Numbered from the stretch's first letter, positions 1 to 55,449 are shown. The stretch is 64,000 nt of DNA from Fratercula arctica (GCA_947846985.1 CANTUZ010000014.1:12544778-12608777); one strand, 5' to 3'. The notes: generated by a model from the letters alone, not told the origin. A program made the numbers and translations.

Positions 1-99
1 CCTCCCCCGCCGGTAGAACTGGGCCAGCAGCGGGTGACGCTCCCCATAGATCCCCGTGGGGCGCAGCGACGCCGTCACCAGCCGCCCCCCCCCGGCCAC
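1..99 (-). CDS. HSD3B7: HSD3B7 exon 6 (cut by window edge)
   Basis: Opens after CCCCAG at 99 with [20 protein letters not shown] and continues [12 protein letters not shown] to the window edge. LRPTGIYGE is a hallmark of the family. Confidence 0.92.
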   Translation of the reverse strand, partial: MAGGGRLVTASLRPTGIYGERHPLLAQFYRRGR

Positions 100-3000
100 C
101 TGGGGGGCGCGCACGGAGCGGGGGGGGTCACCCCCACACCCCCACGACCCCCCACATCTGTGGGGCAGCCCCCAAAAACCCCCAAAAACCCCCCCAAAAC
201 CCCTCAAAACCAGGCCAAAATCTATGGGGCAGCCCCCAAAACCCCCCAAAACCCCACAGACAGGCCCAAAATCTATGGGGCAGACCCAAACCCCCTCCCA
301 AAGTGCATGGGGCAGCCCCCAAAACCTCCCCCAAATCTATGGGGCAGCCCCAAACCCCCCCCAGACAGGCCCAAAATCTATGGGGCAGCCCCCCAAACCC
401 CCCAAAACCTGTGGGGCAGCCCCCAAACCCCAGGACCCCCCCCCAGACCCCCTCCAGCCCCCCATGTCCCCCCCCGAACGTCCCCATTTCCCCCCAAAAC
501 CCCCCCAAACCCCCATTTCCCCCCCCCCAAACCCCCCCGTTTTCCCCCATTTCCCCCCCACCCCCCACCCCCCCGGCCCCCCCCGTGCCCCCCATGTCCC
601 CCCCCAGCCCCCCATATGTCCCCCCCCAATATGCCCCCCCGAACCCCCCCATTTCCCCCCAAAAACCCCCCAAACCCCCATTTTCCCCCCCCAAACCCCC
701 CCATTTCCCCCCAACCCCCCGCCCCCCCGCCCCCCCATGTGTGTCCCCCCCCACCCCCCCATGTCCCCCCCCCATGTCCCCCCCCCGAACCCCCCCATTT
801 CCCCCCAAAACCCCCCAAACCCCCATTTCCCACCCCCAACCCCCCCCTTTTCCCCCATTTCCCCCCAACCCCTGCCCCCCCGCCCCCCCATGTGTGTCCC
901 CCCCCCGCCCCCCCCGTCCCCCATGTCCCCCCCCATATGCTCCCCCCTCCCCATTTCCCCCCCAAACCCCCATTTCCCGCCCCCAAAATCCCCCCCAAAA
1001 CCCCCCAAACCCCCATTTCCCACCCCCAAACCCCCCTTTTCTCCCATTTCCCCCCAACCCCCGCCCCCCCGCCCCCCCCCCCGCCCCCCCCTGTGTGTCC
1101 CCCCCCCGCCCCCCCCACGTCCCCCCCCCTCACGGGGGCGCCGTTGGCCTCCAGCACCATCCTCTCGGCCTGGGCCTTGCTGCGGGGGTAGGGCTGGGAG
1201 TGGCGCGTGGGGTAGGGGCTGTCCTCGTGCCCCCTGGGGTCAGGGGTCAAGGGTCAAGGTCAGGGGTCAAGGCCGGGGGGTGGGGGGTGGGGTGGGTGTG
1301 AGGGGTCAGGGGTCGCTATGGGGCAGATTGGGGGTCAGGGGTTGCTATGGGGCAGGTTGGGGGTCAGGGGTCGGGGGTCAGGGGTCGCTATGGGGCAGGT
1401 TGGGGGTCAGGGGTCAGGGGTCGCTATGGGGCAGGTTGGGGGGGCTGGGAGTGTCATGTGGGTCAGGGGTCAGGGGTCAAGGTCAGGGGTCAAGGCTGGG
1501 GGGTGAGGAGGGGGTCACTATGGGGCTGGTTGGGGGTCAGGGGTTGGGGGGTCGGGGTCAAGGTCAGGGGTCAGGGGTGAGGGGTCAGGGGTCGCTATGG
1601 GACACTTGTGGGTCGCTATGGGGCAGTTGGGGGTCGCTATGGGGCACTTGTGGGTCACTATGGGGCGGCTGTGAGTCACTATGTGGCAGCTATGGGTCGC
1701 TATGGGTCGCCATAGGGCGGCTGTGGGTCGCTGTGGGGCAGGGTGTGGGTCGCTGTGGGGCGGCCGTGGGTCGTACCGCAGGAAGGGGTCCCCGCGGGTG
1801 TTGGGCCCCACCACCTCCATGCTGCTGGTGTAGAGCAGGCAGCGCACGCCCCCCCGCCCGGCAGCCCCACAGCACGTTCCGCGTCCCTGGGGGGCACCGG
1901 GGGGGGCTCCGTGGGGCCGCTGCCCCATAGATTCCCCCCGCCGCCCCATAGACAGCCCCCCGCTGCCCCATAGATTCCCCCCGCCGCCCCATAGACAACC
2001 CCCCGCTGCCCCATAGATTCCCCCCGCTGCCCCATAGACAACCCCCCACTGCCCCATAGATAACCCCCCACTGCCCCATAGATTCCCCCCCACTGCCCCA
2101 TAGACAGCCCCCCGCTGCCCCATAGATTCCCCCCGCTGCCCCATAGACAACCCCCCCGCTGCCCCATAGATTCCCCCCCGCCGCCCCATAGACAACCCCC
2201 CCGCTGCCCCATAGATTCCCCCCGCTGCCCCATAGATCCCCCCGCCGCCCCATAGACAACTCTCCACTGCCCCATAGATCCCCCCGCTGCCCCATAGATC
2301 CCCCACGCTGCCCCATATATTCCCCCCGCCGCCCCATAGACATCCCAGACCCCGCCATAGACTCCCCACCGCTGCCCCATAGATCCCCCGCTGCCCCATA
2401 GACAACCGAGACCCCCCATAGACCCCCCCACCGCTGCCCCATAGATCCCCCCCACTGCCCCATAGACAACCCAGACCCCCCATAGACACCACCCCCTGCC
2501 CCATAGACCCCCCCCGCCCTCTGCCCCACATCCCCCCCCTGCCCCACACGCACCCTGGACGTTGACCCTGGCGATGGCCTCGGGGCTGACCTGGCCCCAC
2601 ACGTCCACGATGGCGGCCGTGTGGAAGACGACGTGGGCCCCGGCCAGCGCCTGCCCCACGGCGCCCGCGTCCCCCACGTCCCCCTGCACCAGCCGCAGCC
2701 GGCCCCCTGCGCCCCACGGCACCGAGGGGGGGGGGTGTCAGACCCACAGATCCCCCCCAACCAGGCCCACGGGTCAGCCCATAGACCCATAGATGCCTCC
2801 CCAGCCCCATAGATCCCACTCCAGACCCATGGATCCCACCCCAGACCCATAGATCTTCCCCCCCCAGCCCCATATATCCCACCCCAGCCCCAGGGATCCC
2901 CCCCCAGCCCCATAGATTCCCCCCCAGCCCCATAGATCCCCCCCAACCCCATGGATCCCCCCCCCAACCCCATAGATTCCCCCCCAGCCCCATAGATCCC

Positions 3001-4276
3001 CCCCAACCCCATAGATCCCCCCCCCAGACCCATAGACCTCCCCCCCCAGCCCTATAGATCCCACCCCAGACCCATAGACCTCCCCCCCCAGCCCCATAGA
3101 TCCCACCCCAGACCCATAGATCTTCCCCCCCCAGCCCCATAGATCCCCCCCCAGCCCCATAGATCCCACCCCAGCCCCACAGATCCCCCCCCAGCCCGAT
3201 AGATCCCACCCCAGCCCCATGGATCTAACACCAGCCCCATAGATCCCCCCCCAGCCCTATAGATCCCCCCCAGCCCCACAGTTCCCCCCCCAGCCCCACA
3301 GATCTCCCCCCTCAGCCCCATAGATCCCACCCCAGACCCATAGACCTCCCCCCCCAGCCCCATAGATCCCCCCCAGCCCCATAGATCCCACCCCAGACCC
3401 ACAGACCTTCCCCCCCCAGCCCCATAGATCCCACCCCAGCCCCATGGATCCCCCCCCCAGCCCCATAGATCCCCCCCCAGCCCCACAGACGCCCCCACCC
3501 GGGTCGGGGGGGAGGAGGCGGGGGTCGATGTGGAGGTCGAAGACGCGCAGCTCCCGCAGCCCCGGCTCCTGCTCCAGCAGCAGCTGCACCAGGTGGGAGC
3601 CCAGGAACCCGCAGCCGCCCGTCACCACGAACACCAGCCCCTGCGCCCCACAGAGCCATTGCCCCACGGCGCCATCGCCCCACGGCACCGTCACCCACGG
3701 AGCCATCGCCCCACGGAGCCATCGCCCCACGGAGCCATTGCCCCACGGCACCGTCACCCCACAGAGCCGTTGCCCCACGGAGCCATCGCCCCACAGAGCC
3801 ATTGCCCCACGGCGCCGTCACCCCACGGCACCGTCACCCCATGGAGCCATCGCCCCACAGAGCCATTGCCCCACGGCGCCGTCACCCCACAGCACCGTCA
3901 CCCCATGGAGCCGTCACCCCACGGAGCCATCGCCCCACGGCGCCGTCACCCCACGGCACCGTCGCCCCACGGAGCCATCGCCCCACGGCGGGGGGAACCG
4001 GCCACCTGGGACCACTCTAAAGGCCAAGGGATGTGGGGCCCGGACACCTGGGTCCCCTCTAGATGTGGGTCACGGACCCTTGTGTCCCCCATAGATGTGG
4101 GTCCCAAACTCCTGGGCCCCCCATAGATGTGGGGCCCGAATCCCTGGGTCCCTCCCAGACACCTGTGTCCCCTCTAGATGTGGGTCCCAAACTGCTGGCC
4201 CCTTGTGGGTCCCGGACCCCCCCGGTACCTGTGGGTCGGGGCGGGGGTCGCCGTCCCCGGGGGTCTCCTCCGCCAT
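1..4276 (-). CDS. HSD3B7: HSD3B7, 3-beta-hydroxy-delta5-C27-steroid dehydrogenase (gene span, 3' part missing)
   Basis: Extended short-chain dehydrogenase of the 3-beta-HSD family. Family knowledge: an ER-membrane enzyme that oxidises and isomerises 7-alpha-hydroxylated sterols in bile-acid synthesis. Seen here: six exons on the minus strand give an N-terminal leader of 16 residues, the Rossmann motif [10 protein letters not shown] (about residue 22), then [30 protein letters not shown], the catalytic YPRSK (about residues 167-171) and LRPTGIYGE. These blocks follow human HSD3B7 closely, and SETD1A lies directly upstream on the same strand as in mammals. The C-terminal half, with its membrane segments, is beyond base 1. 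Exon 4 has one surplus G in a G7 run; removing it restores both reading frame and exon phase, so I read the gene as intact. HSD3B1-type paralogues are less likely given synteny. Confidence 0.93.
115..1125. repeat. C-rich minisatellite filling HSD3B7 intron 5
   Basis: Two blocks: units built on ATCTATGGGGCAGCCCC to about 440, then units of about 55 bp built on CCCCCATTTCCCCCC with CCCATGTGTGTCC spacers. Several overlapping long open frames on both strands are by-products of stop-poor repeats. Confidence 0.85.
1134..1233 (-). CDS. HSD3B7: HSD3B7 exon 5, catalytic Tyr-Lys
   Basis: 100 nt reading [20 protein letters not shown] and ending LEANGAP, phase 2 in and phase 0 out at GTGAGG. YPRSK is the YxxxK catalytic pair of short-chain dehydrogenases. 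Confidence 0.92.
1234..1770. repeat. HSD3B7 intron 4 minisatellite (GGGGTCAGGGGTCGCTATGG type)
   Basis: Degenerate tandem copies of GGGGTCAGGGGTCGCTATGG, then a TGTGGGTCGCTATGGGGCAG variant from 1590. Confidence 0.8.
1777..1886 (-). CDS. HSD3B7: HSD3B7 exon 4 with one surplus base
   Basis: Begins [13 protein letters not shown] and ends [20 protein letters not shown], but the two parts are in different frames. The break lies in a G7 run (plus-strand C7 at 1849-1855). Deleting one base gives the family-length spacing and makes the exon 109 nt, the length its phase needs. Probable consensus error. Confidence 0.88.
1915..2545. repeat. HSD3B7 intron 3 minisatellite (CCCCATAGA type)
   Basis: About two dozen copies of GCTGCCCCATAGATTCCCC with AC- or CC-rich linkers, period about 27-30 bp. 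Confidence 0.85.
2554..2706 (-). CDS. HSD3B7: HSD3B7 exon 3
   Basis: 153 nt encoding [16 protein letters not shown], then [17 protein letters not shown] and ending VNVQG. Enters and leaves in phase 1, matching exons 2 and 4. The HTAAIVDV stretch is the second cofactor-contact strand of the fold. Confidence 0.92.
2760..3490. repeat. HSD3B7 intron 2 minisatellite (CAGCCCCATAGATCCC type)
   Basis: Tandem units of CAGCCCCATAGATCCCCCC, period about 27-30 bp, sharing the CCCCATAGA core with introns 3 and 5 and with the upstream array. Confidence 0.85.
3499..3640 (-). CDS. HSD3B7: HSD3B7 exon 2, NAD-binding Rossmann motif
   Basis: After a GCGCAG acceptor the frame reads [16 protein letters not shown] and continues to [16 protein letters not shown], ending in phase 1 at [17 protein letters not shown] is the glycine-rich dinucleotide-binding loop. 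Confidence 0.92.
3645..4215. repeat. HSD3B7 intron 1 minisatellites
   Basis: A 17-18 bp array of CCCCACGGAGCCATCG/CCCCACGGCGCCGTCA to 3990, followed by about seven copies of a CTAGATGTGGGTCCC unit. Confidence 0.8.
4229..4276 (-). CDS. HSD3B7: HSD3B7 exon 1 (start codon)
   Basis: ATG at 4276 opens 16 codons ([16 protein letters not shown]) ending at a CAG|GTACC donor, phase 0. The length and placement directly before the TGGCGFLG exon fit the short leader of the family. The start sits at the edge of a CpG-rich promoter. Confidence 0.82.
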
Positions 4277-4500
4277 GGCCCCGCGCCCCTCCCCCACCCC
4301 CCCCTTTTCCTCTTCCCGATCGCGGCGGCGGCTCCGCCCCGGGGCGGGGGGAGGGGCCGGGTCAGCGCCGGGGCCAAGGCCGAGGGGACCCGGGGGGGGG
4401 GCGGTGACGTAAGAGGGGGGGGCGGTGACGTAAGGGGGGGGAGGGGCCCGTGTGAGGGGGAAAGCGGGGGGGGGGAGGGGGGGGACACCCAGCCCGGAGC
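4277..4500 (-). promoter_or_regulatory. HSD3B7 CpG promoter with paired CRE-like sites
   Basis: CpG-rich segment just upstream of the start codon. It holds two TGACGTAA sites at 4405-4412 and 4426-4433 (TTACGTCA on the gene strand), a CREB/ATF-C/EBP type half-site pair 21 bp apart. TSS not determined. Confidence 0.5.
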
Positions 4501-4504
4501 CCTG

Positions 4505-5010
4505 CGCGCCCCATAGATGTGGGTCCCTATAGATGTGGGTCCCCCCCCCGCCCCATAGATGTGGGTCCCCCCATAGATTTGGGTCCCCCCCCCCCACCCC
4601 ATAGATGTGGGTCCCCCCCCTGCCCCATAGATGTGGGTCCCGGACCCCCAGGTCCCCTATAGATGTGGGTCCCTATAGATGTGGGTCCCCCCCCCTCCCC
4701 CGCCCCATAGATGTGGGTCCCCCCATAGATTTGGGTCCCGAACCCCCGGGTCCCCCATAGATGTGGGTCCCCCCCCTGCCCCATAGATGTGGGTCCCAGA
4801 CCCCCAGGTCCCCTATAGATGTGGGTCCCCCCCCCCGCCCCATAGATGTGGGTCCCCCCCCCTCCCCCGCCCCATAGATGTGGGTCCCCCCATAGATTTG
4901 GGTCCCCCCCCCCGCCCCATAGATGTGGGTCCCAGACCCCCAGGTCCCCTATAGATGTGGGTCCCCCCATAGATGTGGGTCCCCCCCCCCCATAGATGTG
5001 GGTCCCGAAC
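4505..5010. repeat. Intergenic ATAGATGTGGGTCCC minisatellite
   Basis: About 20 copies of CCCCATAGATGTGGGTCCCC between HSD3B7 and SETD1A, another CCCCATAGA-core array. Confidence 0.85.
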
Positions 5011-5800
5011 CCGCGGGTCCCCCCACCCCCACCCCACGGCAGCCGTTGCCGTGGCAACGCGCGCCACCGTCCCGCCCCCCCCACCTCGGGAGGCGGGGCT
5101 TCCCCCAGACCACGCCCCCCGCGGCTCCTCCTTGGCCACGCCCCCTCCCCTCCCGCCTCCTCATTGGCCGCGCTCCCTCGCTCTAACCCACGCGCGCGCA
5201 CCCCCCCCCCCGCGTGGGCGGGGCCTGGCGAAGCCACGCCCCTCCCCCGACCCACCCCCGCTTCTCATTGGCTGTCACGGAAGCCCCGCCCACTCCCCCT
5301 CCCCGACGCCCGGCTCCCCCCCCCCCCCGGTCACGTGGGACCCCCCAGGGTGTGTCCCCCCCCCAATGACCCCCCCGCGGTGTTTGGGGTCCCCCCCCCC
5401 CCCCCCCCAAAAACCGGCCCCCCCGGGACCCCCCCCAAACACCGGGACCCCCCCCCTCCCCCCCCCAAAGAGGGGGTTGGGGTGCCCCCACCGCCCCCCC
5501 CCCCCCCCCCCAAATCCGGGACCCCCCCCCCCAAATCCGGCCCCCCCCGGGGTATTGGGGTCCTTCCCCCCCCCCCCCAAATCCCAGGGTCCCCCCCCCC
5601 CCATCCCGGGCCCCCCCCCGAGACCCCCCCCCGAAGGATTTTGGGGTGTCCCCCCCCCAATCCCGGGACCCCCCCCCTAAATCCGGCCCCCCCCGGGATA
5701 TTGGGGTCCTCCCCCCCCCCCCCCCCATCCAGGACCCCCCCGAGACCCCCCCCCCGCAGGATTTTGGGGTCCCCCCCCCCCCAGACGCCGTTTCTCAAAG
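5011..5800. other. Intergenic GC-rich DNA and C-homopolymer tract
   Basis: 5040-5330 is unique-looking GC-rich DNA with inverted CCAAT boxes (ATTGG) near 5164 and 5266. 5330-5790 is almost pure C runs with GGGACC/AAATCC interruptions. I see no gene here. Confidence 0.6.
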
Positions 5801-33160
<27,360 letters not shown>

Positions 33161-33570
33161 CTCGCGAGAGCCGCGCCGCGCTTCCGTCACTTCCGCTCCC
33201 TTTCCTCTCACACCCACCCCGTTTTAGTTTAAAAAATGGATTTTTTGGTGGTGGCGGTGGGGGGGGGGGGATTGTAAATTGTTGGGGGTTTGTGGTTTTT
33301 TTTTTTCTGTTTTTTTTTTTTTTGTTTTGTTTTGGGCGTTTTTCATTCGTGGCGAATCTGCGGCGCCGCCGCCGCCCGCCCGCGCCGCGCACGCGCCGTC
33401 CCTCCCCCCCCCCCCCCGCCTCCCGCGCACGCGCCGTCCCTCCCCCCCCCCGCTCCCGCCTCCCGCGCACGCGCCGTCCCTCCCCCCCCCCCGGCGCACG
33501 CGCGCGGGGCGAGCGGGGCGGGGCTGAATTTGCATAAATCTGCATAATCTGCATACCGCCTGAACGAAGG

Positions 33571-34379
33571 GGGAGCGGTTAAACCCCTCCCACAGGTGGG
33601 AAACGTGCCCCCCCCCCCCCCCTCGGCTTCCTTTTGACGACAAAACTCACAAAATTCGGGGTTTTGTTATTAAAAAAAAAAAAAAAAAAAAAATTCCAAC
33701 CGTTTATTGGCCCCGCCCCCCCTTCCCCCCCCCCTCCCCCCCCCCCAGTGCTCCCAGTTCCCCCCCCCCCCATCCTCCTCCTCCTCCCCCCCCCCCCCAC
33801 CGGCTGGGGGAGGGGCAGCTTTGGTCCTGGGCGTCGCCGGGGGGGGGCGTGGCCTGGTGGGGGGGCGTGGCCTGGTGGGGGGGGCGTGGCCCTGAGGTTT
33901 GGGGGTGCCCCGCCCCCCCCCCCCCCCCCCCCCCGACGCCTGGGCCCCCCCCATTCAAGTAACGGCTCCATTCAAGTATTAAAGGGGGGGGGGGGGGAAC
34001 CTCCCCGGACGCCTGGGCCCCCCCGAGGCCCCGCCCCCTGTCCGGGAGGGGGGCGGGGTTTCGCGCAGGCCACGCCCACACGGGGGCGGGGGCCACATCG
34101 AGGGTCCTGTTAGCGCCCCGCCCCCTCCGGCGGGGGAGTGGATACACCACGCCCCCCCCCCTTGTGGGTGTGGCTCCAAGAAGCCCCGCCCCGTTCCGGA
34201 GCCAACCAATCGCTGCCCAGTCCCGCCGCGTGGGGGTGGGGCCTCGCAGAGCCACCCCCTCCCAGTCCCTGAGGGGGCGGGGTTTCGAGGCCACGCCCCT
34301 CCACCGGCAGCTCCCGGAGGGGGCGTGGCTACCGCCGTGTGGGGGGGCGTGGCTTCCCCTGGCCCCACCCCCCGCCATC

Positions 34380-34389
<10 letters not shown>
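33571..34389. other. FBXL19-SETD1A intergenic segment, no gene seen
   Basis: Holds an A22 tract at 33672, tandem GGGGGGCGTGGCCTGGTGG units (33840-33900) and GCCACGCCC-rich unique DNA. ORAI3 lies between these genes in human; I find no coding block for it here. Confidence 0.55.
33703..33708 (-). terminator. AATAAA on the minus strand, possible distal FBXL19 poly(A) site
   Basis: AATAAA followed within 15 nt by a long T tract. The only upstream minus-strand gene is FBXL19, so it could serve as a distal site about 0.5 kb from the SETD1A promoter. Confidence 0.35.
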
Positions 34390-51850
<17,461 letters not shown>

Positions 51851-52049
51851 CCCCGCCCGCCTCAGCCAATCAGCGCCCGCCCCGCGCCGACCCCAGCCCC
51901 GCCTCTTACCATAGAGTCGGGGGCTCGCCGTGGTGGGGAAGGGGAAGGGGGCGGTCCGCCGAGGCGGATAGAGCGGCACGTTGAAGCGGATAGAGCGTCC
52001 CCCCTACCCAAGGTGCAGGTGGGGGTGTTGGGGAGGGGGGAAGCGGAAG

Positions 52050-55000
52050 TAGCTTCCCGGAAGTGCCGGGCGCAACGGCGGCGCTTCCGGCTGGCCGGGC
52101 CCGGCGGCCGCGGGGCAGCGGCGGCGGGGTGGGGGGGGGGCGGATGGGGGGGGCCCGACGGCGGGTGAGTGGGGTTTGGGGGCGGGGGGGGGGGTCCCTA
52201 GTGGGGATCGGGGGGGGCAGAGCCGGGGGGGGGGTGTCCCAGTATAGATTGGGGGGGTTCCAGTATAGACTGGGGGGGCTCTGGAGCTATTGGGGGCGTC
52301 CCAGTATAGATTGGGGGGGGTCCAAGTATAGACTGTGGCGGCTCTGGAGCTATTGGGGGCGTCCCAGTATAGATTGGGAGGGTTCCAGTATAGACTGGGG
52401 GGGCTCTGGAGCTATTGGGGGCGTCCCAGTATAGATTGGGGGGGGTCCCAGTATAGACTGGGGGGGCTCTGGAGCTATTGGGGGCGTCCCAGTATAGATT
52501 GGGGGGGGTCCCAGTATAGACTGGGGGGGCTCTGGAGCTATTGGGGGCATCCCAGTATAGATTGGGGGGGGTCCCAGTATAGACCGGGGGGGCCCTGGGG
52601 CTATGCGGGGGAATCCCAGTATAGACTGAGGGAGGCCTCGGGCTCTGGAGGTGTCCCAGTATAGGTTGGCGGGGTCCCAGTATAGATGGGAGGGGCCCTG
52701 GGGCTATGGGGGGGGGGTCCCAGTATAGACTGGGGGGGGGCCTGGGGCTCTGCAGGGGCCCTGATATAGATTGGGGGGGGGTTGGTATAGACTGGGGGGG
52801 CTGTGGGGACCCCCTGGAGCTCTGGGGGGGCTCAGGGCGATGGGGGGGCCCCAGCTCACCCCTCCCTCCCTTCCCAGGGCTGGGGGCTGTCGGTGCTGGG
52901 GGTCCCGCCATGGAGGAGGGGGGGGTGCTGGGAGAGCCCCCCCAGGAGCTGCAGCGGGACGCCGGCCCCCCGGGTAAGGGCTGGGGACACGGGGGGGGGG
53001 GGGGGTGTCCTTGGGCACCCTGGAGGGGTCCCTGAGCCTTTGGAGGGGGGTCCCTGGGGGAGGGGACGGGGGGGGCACAGGGGTGGGGAGGCGACAGGGG
53101 GACGTGGGGACAGGGAGGGGGACACGGTGGGGGGGGGGATGTGGGGACGGGGGGTGGTGTGGGGACAGGGAGAAGGACGTGGGGACAGAGGGGGGGACAC
53201 AGGGACAAGGAGTGAGGATGTGGGGACAGGGGAGGGGACGTGGGGACAGAGGGGGGGACACGGCGATGGAGGGAATGATGTGGGGAGGGACATCGGGACA
53301 GGGAGGGGACATGGGGACGAGGAGTGAGGACGTGGGGAGGGGGAGGGGGAAGGGGACACAGGGAGGAGGAACACGGGGACAGAGAAGGAGGGGTATGGGG
53401 AGAGGGGACACGGGGACAGGGGGGAGACATGGGGGTGGCGAGGGGGGACGGGGAGGGGAAAGGGACACGGGGACAGGGAGGGGACACAGACGGGGAGAGG
53501 GGAGGGATGGGGGGACAGCGAGGGGACACGGAGCAGGAGAGGGGACACGAGGACAAGGAGGGGACGGGGGACAGGGATGGGAACGTGGGCAGAAGGGACG
53601 TGGGGACAGGGAGAGGGGACATGGGGACAGGAATGGGGGACGGGGAGGAGGAGGACATGGGGACAGGGACAGGGAGGGGGACATGGGGACAGAGGGGGGA
53701 CACGGGGACAGGGAAAGGGGCCATGGGGACGGGGAGAGGGGCCGTGGCGACAGGAATGAGGGATGGGGAGGGGGACGTGGGGACGGAGGGGGGCCATGGG
53801 GACAGGAACGGGGGACGGGGAGGGGGTCACGGGGCCAGGGAGGGGCTGTGGGGCCAGGGAGAGGGACACGGAGACGGGGAGAGGGGACGGGGAGGGGGAC
53901 CTGGGGACAAGAGAGGGGCCGAGGAGGTGACCCCCCCCCCTCCCTCTCCCCGCAGCCGCCTCCCCCGCCCCGTCCCCGCGCTGGCGCCGCCGCCCCCCCC
54001 GGGGTGTCACCCCCCCCCCTAAACCCCCTTCCGCCGTCCCGGCGTCCCCCCCCGCCGCGTCCCTTCGCCTGCGGCGAGTGCGGGAAGCGCTTCGGCCTCA
54101 GCTCCCACCTCATCCGGCACCAGCGCAGCCACACGGGCGAGCGCCCCTTCCCCTGCGGCGGCCTGCGGCAAAGCCTTCGCCCAACGCTCCGACCTGGCCC
54201 GCCACCACCCGCACCCACACGGGCGAGCGCCTCTACGCCTGCGGCCGACTGCGGCAAGCGCTTCGCCGAGAGCTCCCACCTCCTGCGCCACCGCGTCACC
54301 CACTCGGGCGAGCGGCCCTTCCAGTGCCGCCTCTGCGGCAAGAGCTACGGCGACAGCTCCTACCTGGCCGTCCACCAGCGGGCTCACACCGGCGCCCGGC
54401 CCTACCGCTGCCCCCGCTGCGGCAAAGCCTTCGCCCGCAGCTCCACCTTGGCCCGCCATCAGCGCGTCCACGGCGCGGCCGGTAAGCCCCGCCCCTTGGA
54501 GGACGAGTGGGAGGGGCTACGAGGTGGCCACGCCCCCTTAGAGGGGCTCCCCCCGCTATGGGAGAGGGGGTGGGGGGAAAGAAACCCCCCCCCCCGGCTC
54601 CAGTCCCCGCGGACGGGGTGTGAATGAAGAGCCAGAGACTAAGCCCCGCCCCTTGGAGGACGAGTGGGCGGGGCTAAGGAGTGACCACGCCCCCGCGGGA
54701 AAGCTCCGCCCCCTGTGGGAGGGGTCCTGGAGGGCAGGGACCCCCCCAAATGGGCCCAGCCCCAACGGCCGGGACGTGAATGAAGACCCTGGGAACAAGC
54801 CCCGCCCCCTGGAGGGCGAGTGGGCGGGGCTACTGGAAGGCCACGCCCCCACGGAGAGGCTCCACCCACAATGGGAGGGGCCCTGGAGGGGGGGAACCCC
54901 CCCCAATGGGTCAAGTCCCAACGGCCAAGGCATGAATGAAGACCGTGGGAACAAGCCCCGCCCCCTGGAGGACAAGTGGGAGGGGCTACGAGGTGGCCAC

Positions 55001-55440
55001 GCCCCCACAGAGGGGCTCCACCCACAATGGGAGGGGCCCTGGGGGGGGAGCTCCCCCCCGGGGGGGTCCAGCCCCGACAGCCAGGACGTGAATGAAGACC
55101 CTGGGAACAAGCCACGCCCACGAGAGGACACGTGGGCGGGGCTACAGAGCGGCCCCGCCCCCGCGGAGAGGCCACGCCCCTTGGAGCCGGAGTGGGAGGA
55201 GCCGCGGGGCGGCCCCGCCCCCTCTGGGGACAAGCCCCGCCCCCTGAGCGCCGATTGGCCGGTGCCTGGCAGCGGCCCCGCCCCCCGCGGGCTGCGGGTG
55301 GGGGGGGAGTGGGCGGGTCTCGTGGCCACGCCCCCCCGCCCGCCGGCAGCCAATCAGCTGCGGGTGGTGGGGTGGCAGTGGGGGGTGGGGTGAGGGGGGG
55401 GGGTGTCTGTTGCCAGGCAACGGCGACCATCAATAAAGAC
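52050..55440 (+). CDS. C2H2 zinc-finger protein gene, not named
   Basis: Two coding exons recognised. Exon 1 encodes [19 protein letters not shown]; exon 2 encodes a Pro-rich stretch then five C2H2 fingers with TGERPF-type linkers, implying a nuclear DNA-binding protein. Fingers 1, 3, 4 and 5 are readable; finger 2 is scrambled by three surplus bases that together restore the frame. Human ZNF48 and ZNF771 lie near TBC1D10B and are candidates, but I cannot assign orthology. After the fingers comes a 156-bp tandem repeat, open in one frame to 55393, then AATAAA. No KRAB or SCAN domain seen. Confidence 0.85.
52060..52162 (+). other. Zinc-finger gene 5'UTR exon
   Basis: CpG-dense leader ending GGCGG|GTGAGT near 52163. 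TSS inferred from position next to the ETS sites. Confidence 0.5.
52205..52830. repeat. CCCAGTATAGATTGGGGGG array
   Basis: Eight or more copies of a 60-62 bp unit, GGGGCTCTGGAGCTATTGGG plus CCAGTATAGATTGG and CCAGTATAGACTGG halves, in intron 1. Confidence 0.93.
52910..52973 (+). CDS. Zinc-finger gene first coding exon
   Basis: GCCATGG Kozak context at 52910; 21 codons plus one base to GTAAGG. Starts after a TTCCCAG acceptor at 52877. Confidence 0.7.
53050..53930. repeat. GGGGACAGGGAGGGGGACAC array
   Basis: Purine-rich units of 16-35 bp in intron 2 of the zinc-finger gene. Confidence 0.88.
53956..54627 (+). CDS. Zinc-finger exon with five C2H2 fingers
   Basis: Fingers: [20 protein letters not shown] (54062), damaged finger 2 (54150-54240), [15 protein letters not shown] (54246), [17 protein letters not shown] (54324), [17 protein letters not shown] (54408). 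Finger 2 should read [14 protein letters not shown]; surplus bases near 54158, 54208 and 54243 put its middle out of frame. Exon 1 phase also needs one base fewer in a C run before the fingers. In the given frame the stop is TGA 54625-54627. Confidence 0.85.
   Translation, partial: PPPPPRPRAGAAAPPGVSPPPLNPLPPSRRPPPPRPFACGECGKRFGLSSHLIRHQRSHTGERPFPCGGLRQSLRPTLRPGPPPPAPTRASASTPAADCGKRFAESSHLLRHRVTHSGERPFQCRLCGKSYGDSSYLAVHQRAHTGARPYRCPRCGKAFARSSTLARHQRVHGAAGKPRPLEDEWEGLRGGHAPLEGLPPLWERGWGERNPPPRLQSPRTGCE
54484..55393 (+). repeat. 156-bp tandem repeat after the fingers, possible coding tail
   Basis: Five copies starting near 54484, 54640, 54796, 54951 and 55107. Each encodes about 52 residues with [13 protein letters not shown] and WEGPW in one frame. 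Copy 1 is in the finger frame; copies 2-5 are one base out after a C11 run at about 54583-54596, then open to TGA 55391-55393. Confidence 0.8.
55432..55437 (+). terminator. Zinc-finger gene poly(A) signal AATAAA
   Basis: AATAAA 40 nt after the end of the repeat ORF, the only such signal on the plus strand in the intergenic gap. Confidence 0.7.
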
Positions 55441-55449
55441 GTCTTGAGA

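Noticed and set aside
33671..33692. Poly(A) tail of a retroposed gene
   Set aside because: The A22 tract has no upstream coding similarity or flanking duplication; it fits a homopolymer next to a minus-strand poly(A) signal.
53956..54627. Naming the zinc-finger gene ZNF48 or ZNF771
   Set aside because: Location suggests these, but finger sequences alone do not distinguish among many C2H2 genes and the N-terminus is short.
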